From Halobacteriales archaeon (GTDB taxonomy: Archaea; Thermoplasmatota; E2; JACPAO01; JAHFTW01), in assembly GCA_020201445.1 (NCBI GenBank), contig JAIVGU010000196.1:1-10067 (forward strand): DNA of 10,067 nt. Reading direction: 5' to 3'. The position numbers and the translations under genes are program-made. Below, piece by piece: positions 6,439 to 10,067 of the stretch. Below the pieces are notes generated by a model. It searched no databases and was not told the DNA's origin. It was given only the letters and a program-made list of their open reading frames with translations. Each line of letters begins with the position of its first letter. Positions within the stretch are counted from its first letter, which is position 1.

Positions 6439-7791
6439 ATGCGGGCCGTGCCCCTTGGACGCGACGACTCCGCATCCGCCCAAGTCCTCACCTTCCTGGT
6501 GGCCGGCGCCCTCTTCACGGGCTCGGTCGGCACCGTCCTTCTGGTGAGCCACGGCTCCGCCCAGCAGGACCGCGGCGCCACCGAGGCCAACCAGGAGCAG
6601 CAGGCGGACCGCCTCGCGGACCTCCTGGTGAACAGCCCCGGCATCGGCTGGGCCGCCGGCTCCGACGCCATCAGCCGCCTCGGGCTGCGCGCCACCAACG
6701 GCTCCGGCCTGCAGGCGTCCAGCCTCGACTTCCTGCGCGGCGCCCTCTTCACCCACGCCGCCAACAGCAAGGTCGACTACCCCGACGCCCGCGCGTCGCT
6801 CGGCCTCACCGGGACGCAGGACTTCCACCTCCGCGTCGCCCCCGTCGGCATGGAGCTGGTCTACAAGGCCGCGGACAGCAACATCCGCACCGGCTACATC
6901 GGCGACTGGTCCAGCCTCGCCCCCGTCGTCGTCCCGCTCAACCCCACCCCGGAGCAGCAGGCCCTCATCGAGAGCCAGGCCAACGCCACCATGTTCAGCC
7001 TGACCGCCAACGAGCGCACGGCGCTGCGGGACCTCGGCCTCAACTTCCTCGACCGCGTCTTCTTCTCCAGCCCGGTCCCGCTCGGCTTCAACGCCAACGC
7101 CGGCATGATCGAGGGCGACGTCTACCCCGACGTCAAGGACTACCTCGACTCCTACCTGGCCGGCCGCCTCTACAAGTACGACCTGCTCATCGTCGGCTCC
7201 GGCGTCGACCAGTCCACCCTCACCTCGTCGTCGGTGAAGTACGCCATCCGCAACTGGGTCGCCACGGGCGGCACCCTCGTCGTCCTCGGCTCCGACGCCA
7301 CCAACTACCAGTGGCTCCAGCCGCTGTTCAGCGCCGGCATCAAGACCGCCAACGGCGTGGCCGCCGCCCCCGACCCGTCGCACCCGCTGCTGCTGGAGCC
7401 GCACCGGCTCGACTGGACCCACTACGCCGACCACGGCATGGGGTGGGACATCAAGTCCCAGTCGGCGGAGGGCTTCAGCAACGTCATCGTGAAGGACGGC
7501 GCGTCGGTGCTCGTCGTCTCCAACGACGGCGCGCTGGGCACCGGCCGCGTCATCCTCACCACCTACCTGCCGCGCGAGGTCGCCACCACCCTCGGCCAGC
7601 AGGAGGCGGAGAACTTCCTGGAGAACATGGTGCTCTTCATGGACCACAGCAAGCTCTACCTGGAGTACGGCCCCGACCAGCCCACCGGCGTGCCGGTCTC
7701 CGTCGCGGTCCGGCAGAGCTACCTCTACGACCCCACGCTCGGCCAGGTGCCGGTGCGCATCGAGGTCCACTACTGGGGCCGCGCGTCGTAG
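6439..7791 (+). CDS. Pilin-anchored surface protein with GATase-like domain (short paralogue)
   Basis: A 450-residue paralogue of the preceding gene. Its anchor (residues 16-37, VLTFLVAGALFTGSVGTVLL) is close to that of the larger protein even at DNA level. The module after it has matching stretches (VNSPGIG, FHLRVAP, TGYIGDW). It then runs almost directly into the GATase-like domain (about residues 200-440), with YDLLIVGSGVDQ at about 247, GGTLVVLGS at about 277 and GRVILTTYLP at about 369. The two beta domains of the larger protein are absent. Start: ATG 6439 puts the anchor at the same distance from the N-terminus as in the paralogue; TTG 6424 would add five residues. N-x-S/T sequons suggest an exposed location. 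The gene ends one base from a convergent small gene. The function is unknown; a cell-surface role alongside the pilus operon is inferred. Confidence 0.72.
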   Translation: MRAVPLGRDDSASAQVLTFLVAGALFTGSVGTVLLVSHGSAQQDRGATEANQEQQADRLADLLVNSPGIGWAAGSDAISRLGLRATNGSGLQASSLDFLRGALFTHAANSKVDYPDARASLGLTGTQDFHLRVAPVGMELVYKAADSNIRTGYIGDWSSLAPVVVPLNPTPEQQALIESQANATMFSLTANERTALRDLGLNFLDRVFFSSPVPLGFNANAGMIEGDVYPDVKDYLDSYLAGRLYKYDLLIVGSGVDQSTLTSSSVKYAIRNWVATGGTLVVLGSDATNYQWLQPLFSAGIKTANGVAAAPDPSHPLLLEPHRLDWTHYADHGMGWDIKSQSAEGFSNVIVKDGASVLVVSNDGALGTGRVILTTYLPREVATTLGQQEAENFLENMVLFMDHSKLYLEYGPDQPTGVPVSVAVRQSYLYDPTLGQVPVRIEVHYWGRAS

Positions 7792-7792
7792 C

Positions 7793-7909
7793 CTAGGCGT
7801 GCAGGACCAGCCACACCTGCCGGCCCAGGTAGGCCGCGAAGCCGACCAGGAACAGCAGCAGCACCACGCGCACCAGCCACGCCGGCTCCTGCGCCCTCCC
7901 GTCCGCCAC
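7793..7909 (-). CDS. 38-residue single-pass membrane microprotein
   Basis: On the minus strand a GTG start (7909-7907) opens 38 codons ending in TAG (7795-7793). The product has a short polar head (ADGRAQEPAW), one membrane helix (LVRVVLLLFLVGFAAYLG, about residues 12-29) and a short tail (RQVWLVLHA). Every codon ends in G or C, matching the coding bias of neighbouring genes. A TTTAAA box centred about 26 nt upstream places transcription start at the GTG itself, so the mRNA should be leaderless. The gene diverges from the tyrosyl-tRNA synthetase gene and converges on the surface-protein gene, with the two stop codons one base apart. I recognise no family. It is short enough to be missed by standard gene callers; chance is possible, but composition, promoter and membrane topology agree. 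Confidence 0.65.
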   Translation of the reverse strand: MADGRAQEPAWLVRVVLLLFLVGFAAYLGRQVWLVLHA

Positions 7910-7932
7910 GCGGCGCGAAGGGTCCGCGCCCC

Positions 7933-7938
7933 TTTAAA
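7933..7938. promoter_or_regulatory. Shared palindromic TATA box for two divergent leaderless genes
   Basis: TTTAAA reads the same on both strands. It lies 22 nt before GTG 7961 (tyrosyl-tRNA synthetase, plus strand) and 23 nt before GTG 7909 (microprotein, minus strand), so both mRNAs could start at their GTG. The flanks CCCC and GGGG make the surroundings nearly palindromic too. No second AT-rich box is visible in the gap between the two starts. Confidence 0.72.
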
Positions 7939-7960
7939 CCGGGGATGGTTGGGCGGCGGC

Positions 7961-9034
7961 GTGGACGCCCAGGCCGCCTACGACTCCCTCCGCGCCGTCG
8001 CGCAGGAGGCGGTGAGCGAGGAGGAGCTGAAGGCGCTCTGCCAGGAAGCCGCCGCCGGCAAGCGCCCCAAGGCCTACATTGGCTTCGAGCCGAGCGGGAC
8101 CGCGCACATCGGCTGGATGGTCTGCACCGACGCCATCCGCCGCCTCGCCGACGCCGGCTTCGACGTCACCATCCTGCTCGCCGACTGGCACGCCCAGATC
8201 AACGACAAGCTGGGCGGCGACCTCGCGGCCATCCAGCGCTGCGGCAAGTACATGGAGGAGGCGTTCGAGGCGCTCGGCGTCCTCCCAAGCAGCGTCACCT
8301 ACCGCTACGCCAACGAGTTCGCCAAGGACCCCGCCTACTGGGCCATGGTGCTGAAGGTGATGCACGAGACGACGCTGGCCCGGATGCGCCGCGCCATGAC
8401 CATCATGGGCCGCAAGGAGGAAGAGGGCGACGCGGACATGTCGAAGTTCCTCTACCCAGCGATGCAGGTCGCCGACATCTTCCACATGGGCATCCGCCTC
8501 GCCATGGGCGGCATGGACCAGCGCCACGCCCACATGCTCGCCCGCGACGTCGCCCCCAAGCTCGGCCAGCGCTCGCCCGTGGCGCTGCACACGCCCCTCG
8601 TCCCCGGCCTCAAGCCTGGCACCGGCCGCATGGACCCGGTTGAAGCGAAGATGAGCAAGAGCGACCCCGACTCGGGCATCTTCATCCACGACTCCCGCGA
8701 GGACATCCTGCGCAAGCTCAAGGGCGCCCACTGCCCCGCCAAGGAGGTGGAGGGCAACCCGGTCCTCAACCTGCTGCGCCTCGTCGTCTTCCCCCGCATC
8801 ACCGCGGCGGGCGGCGCGCTGCGCGTCAACCGCCCCGAGAAGTTCGGCGGCAACAAGGCGTACGCCTCCTACCCCGAGGTGGCCGCCGACTTCGCCTCCG
8901 GCGCGCTGCACCCGATGGACCTCAAGACCGCGGTGGCGGACGCACTCGACCAAGAGCTGGCGCCGGTGCGGGCCTACTTCACCAAGCACCCGGAGAACTG
9001 GACGTTCATCCAGGGGCTGCGGAAGACGCGCTGA
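7961..9034 (+). CDS. tyrS: Tyrosyl-tRNA synthetase, archaeal type
   Basis: A 357-residue cytoplasmic class I aminoacyl-tRNA synthetase that charges tRNA-Tyr with tyrosine using ATP. The AYIGFEPSG motif contains Tyr39, equivalent to the tyrosine-binding Tyr32 of Methanocaldococcus jannaschii TyrRS. The HIGH signature is HIGW at 49-52. YPAMQVADIF supplies Gln169 and Asp172, equivalent to the substrate-binding Gln155 and Asp158. The second signature is a canonical KMSKS at 230-234. The conserved archaeal stretches VEGNP, RPEKFGG and LHPMDLK follow. Length fits the compact archaeal/eukaryotic form, which lacks the bacterial S4-like C-terminal domain. Start GTG 7961 is chosen because it lies 22 nt after a TTTAAA box with no Shine-Dalgarno site, as in other leaderless genes here; a reading from further upstream would cover the opposite-strand microprotein. 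TrpRS is excluded by the tyrosine-specific residues. Confidence 0.93.
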   Translation: MDAQAAYDSLRAVAQEAVSEEELKALCQEAAAGKRPKAYIGFEPSGTAHIGWMVCTDAIRRLADAGFDVTILLADWHAQINDKLGGDLAAIQRCGKYMEEAFEALGVLPSSVTYRYANEFAKDPAYWAMVLKVMHETTLARMRRAMTIMGRKEEEGDADMSKFLYPAMQVADIFHMGIRLAMGGMDQRHAHMLARDVAPKLGQRSPVALHTPLVPGLKPGTGRMDPVEAKMSKSDPDSGIFIHDSREDILRKLKGAHCPAKEVEGNPVLNLLRLVVFPRITAAGGALRVNRPEKFGGNKAYASYPEVAADFASGALHPMDLKTAVADALDQELAPVRAYFTKHPENWTFIQGLRKTR

Positions 9035-9049
9035 CCCTACGCCAGGATA

Positions 9050-9054
9050 GGAGG
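9050..9054 (+). promoter_or_regulatory. Shine-Dalgarno site supporting the 9064 start
   Basis: GGAGG stands 9 nt before ATG 9064. It supports that start if the gene is read from the mRNA of the synthetase gene, whose stop is 29 nt upstream. An overlapping TATA-like CTTTATT at 9055-9061 would instead start transcription near 9084 and favour ATG 9091, so the two signals point to different starts. Confidence 0.55.
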
Positions 9055-9063
9055 CTTTATTGC

Positions 9064-9894
9064 ATGGTTGCGCAATTGCGCAATCACGCAATGGAATCGA
9101 TTCCTGAAGCTGGCCGGGCTGCGCTTTTCATCCTATTGGCCGCACCTTCCCCCTTGTCGGCGCAAGAGGTGATGGAGAGGTTGCCTGCCGGTGCCTCGAA
9201 AGTCCTTTCCACCGCCCACCGCCAGCTTACCTCCCTGGAGGAGGCGGGGTGGATTGAGCGCCTGGGACCTGCCCGCGCGCCACGATTCCAGCCGCGCGAA
9301 ACGTTCCAACTCCAATGGATTGTCCAAACGGAGGCTCCGGCTCCAAAGGTGCCAACGTTTCCAGCCCCAAGTGCGGCCCCTCGCTTCCTTCTCGTGGAAT
9401 GCAGGGGCAAGGGTCCCGTCGACACGGAGTTTCCCCTGACCGCCCGCATCCCGGACCTGGATGGCCGGCAATCGGCGCTGGCATTCCTTCGTTCAGCAGT
9501 GAAGCAACACCTGCTGCCAAGTCCATCTGCCCGCGGCCAGCGCAGTTGCACAGTGGTCGCGTTCGGCAGTTGTGTCCGAGGGGACGCACGGAAGGACTCC
9601 GACCTCGACTTGCTGGTGATCTTGCCGGATCGTGGGGCCCCGCCCCCGCCGTTTCCCAAGGGCAAGCTATTGGAGTGGGAGGCGGACGCCCGCTCGGACA
9701 AGGAGCGGTTCGCCGAGTTGGCCTCCAAAGTCTCTTTGGGTGCCCCACGGCCCATCCAGGTGAGCACGGTCCATCGCGAAGCACTGAAGCATGACCTGCC
9801 CGCGGGGCTGCGGCGCTCCATCGCGAGCGAAGGGGCGACCATCTTCCTGTCAGACCAGGTGTCCGGATGGGTCGAGGTGATGGACCTTGGATGA
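9064..9894 (+). CDS. Winged-helix domain fused to an MNT-type nucleotidyltransferase; probable antitoxin
   Basis: A 276-residue protein. Residues about 15-85 form a winged helix-turn-helix (ILLAAPSPLSAQEVMERL, then the recognition-like STAHRQLTSLEEAGWIERLG). Residues about 140-225 form a minimal nucleotidyltransferase domain with an intact catalytic signature: GSCVRGDARKDSDLDLLV, Gly168-Ser169 and the metal-binding Asp180 and Asp182. In known HEPN/MNT (type VII) systems, such proteins neutralise the HEPN partner by transferring AMP onto it. The next gene is a HEPN-domain protein overlapping by 8 nt, which fits. The fused DNA-binding domain suggests autoregulation through the octamer repeats at its start. 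Many A/T-ending codons and lower GC than neighbours suggest transfer. ATG 9064 has a Shine-Dalgarno site; ATG 9091 (267 residues) is an alternative. Antitoxin function is inferred from family and context. Confidence 0.82.
   Translation: MVAQLRNHAMESIPEAGRAALFILLAAPSPLSAQEVMERLPAGASKVLSTAHRQLTSLEEAGWIERLGPARAPRFQPRETFQLQWIVQTEAPAPKVPTFPAPSAAPRFLLVECRGKGPVDTEFPLTARIPDLDGRQSALAFLRSAVKQHLLPSPSARGQRSCTVVAFGSCVRGDARKDSDLDLLVILPDRGAPPPPFPKGKLLEWEADARSDKERFAELASKVSLGAPRPIQVSTVHREALKHDLPAGLRRSIASEGATIFLSDQVSGWVEVMDLG
9068..9091. repeat. Three tandem octamers forming a 16-bp palindrome; candidate operator
   Basis: TTGCGCAA occurs at 9068-9075 and again at 9076-9083, followed by the related TCACGCAA at 9084-9091. 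The first two make a perfect 16-bp palindrome, the form expected for a dimeric winged-helix regulator. The block overlaps the first codons of the winged-helix/MNT gene and sits just after a possible TATA box, so a bound repressor could block initiation. Binding by the encoded protein is inference. Confidence 0.65.
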
Positions 9895-10067
9895 GGCCGA
9901 GCAACTCCTCGGCCTTGCCGCCGAGAACCTTGCCTCCTCTGTCGACAACCTCGCGCACCGGCCGCCACGCAGGTCCGTGTCGTACGCCGAGGCCCGCCAC
10001 GCGCTCGAGTTGGCATGCAAAGTCCTGCTTCTTCGCAAAACAGGGGGCTACCGCCGGGACCACAAGG
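9887..10067 (+). CDS. HEPN-domain protein, probable toxin partner (3' end outside window)
   Basis: Sixty codons are visible before the window ends. The TTG at 9887 is the first plausible start after the in-frame stop at 9878-9880, and it overlaps the end of the MNT gene by 8 nt, typical of a coupled pair. The visible part is alpha-helical: helix one DEAEQLLGLAAENLASSV, then SYAEARHALELACKVLLLRK and a GGYRRDHK turn. This order matches HEPN domains paired with MNT proteins, in which the second helix and a histidine-containing turn precede the catalytic RX4-6H motif. That motif would lie beyond the window, so ribonuclease activity cannot be judged. Composition resembles the MNT gene rather than the chromosomal genes upstream. 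An alternative frame from ATG 9891 shows no recognisable domain and was not chosen. Confidence 0.7.
   Translation, partial: MDEAEQLLGLAAENLASSVDNLAHRPPRRSVSYAEARHALELACKVLLLRKTGGYRRDHK

Noticed and set aside
7799..7960. N-terminal extension of the tyrosyl-tRNA synthetase from an upstream GTG
   Set aside because: The extension is Gln/His/Arg-rich, has no match to archaeal TyrRS, lies opposite the microprotein and begins before the TATA box. GTG 7961 fits both family length and promoter spacing.
9891..10067. ATG at 9891 as the start of the last gene
   Set aside because: That frame gives a Ser/Pro/Arg-rich product with no domain, whereas the TTG 9887 frame gives amphipathic helices with HEPN-like features.
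1..10067. tRNA, rRNA or riboswitch genes
   Set aside because: I saw no tRNA-like cloverleaf ends, rRNA motifs or known riboswitch cores. The gaps between genes are short apart from the palindromic element.

Overview
The window looks like chromosomal DNA from a high-GC archaeon (roughly 70% G+C by eye). The archaeal signs are a compact archaeal-type tyrosyl-tRNA synthetase, TTTAAA-type TATA boxes about 25 nt upstream of start codons that have no leader, pilin-like secretion signals, and a TadC/ArlJ-type membrane platform protein. The proteins lack the strong acidic bias of haloarchaea. A high-GC Thermoplasmatota-like lineage is my best guess, but this is inference.

Positions 1-4020 hold a type IV pilus/Tad-like secretion operon on the + strand. 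A membrane platform protein (22-1947) is followed, with overlapping start and stop codons, by two pilin-like proteins (1944-3557 and 3547-4020). A GC-rich palindromic element of about 477 nt (1951-2427) sits directly after the first codons of the first pilin-like gene and keeps the reading frame open. Its hairpins are mirrored around a centre near 2190. I think this is the most unusual object in the window.

Positions 4021-7791 hold two paralogous secreted or anchored proteins, each with its own TATA-type promoter. Both have an N-terminal pilin-like membrane anchor and a C-terminal domain resembling a class I glutamine-amidotransferase-like fold. The first carries about 230 extra residues of predicted beta-sandwich. 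They are probably accessory cell-surface subunits of the upstream system, but their function is unknown.

Positions 7793-9034 hold a previously easy-to-miss 38-residue membrane microprotein on the - strand and the tyrosyl-tRNA synthetase gene on the + strand. They diverge from one palindromic TTTAAA box placed almost equally far from both GTG starts.

Positions 9035-10067 hold a visibly lower-GC pair: a winged-helix/MNT nucleotidyltransferase fusion and a HEPN-domain protein cut off by the window end. This resembles a HEPN/MNT (type VII) toxin-antitoxin or defence module. Tandem TTGCGCAA octamers overlap its start and could be an autoregulatory operator.
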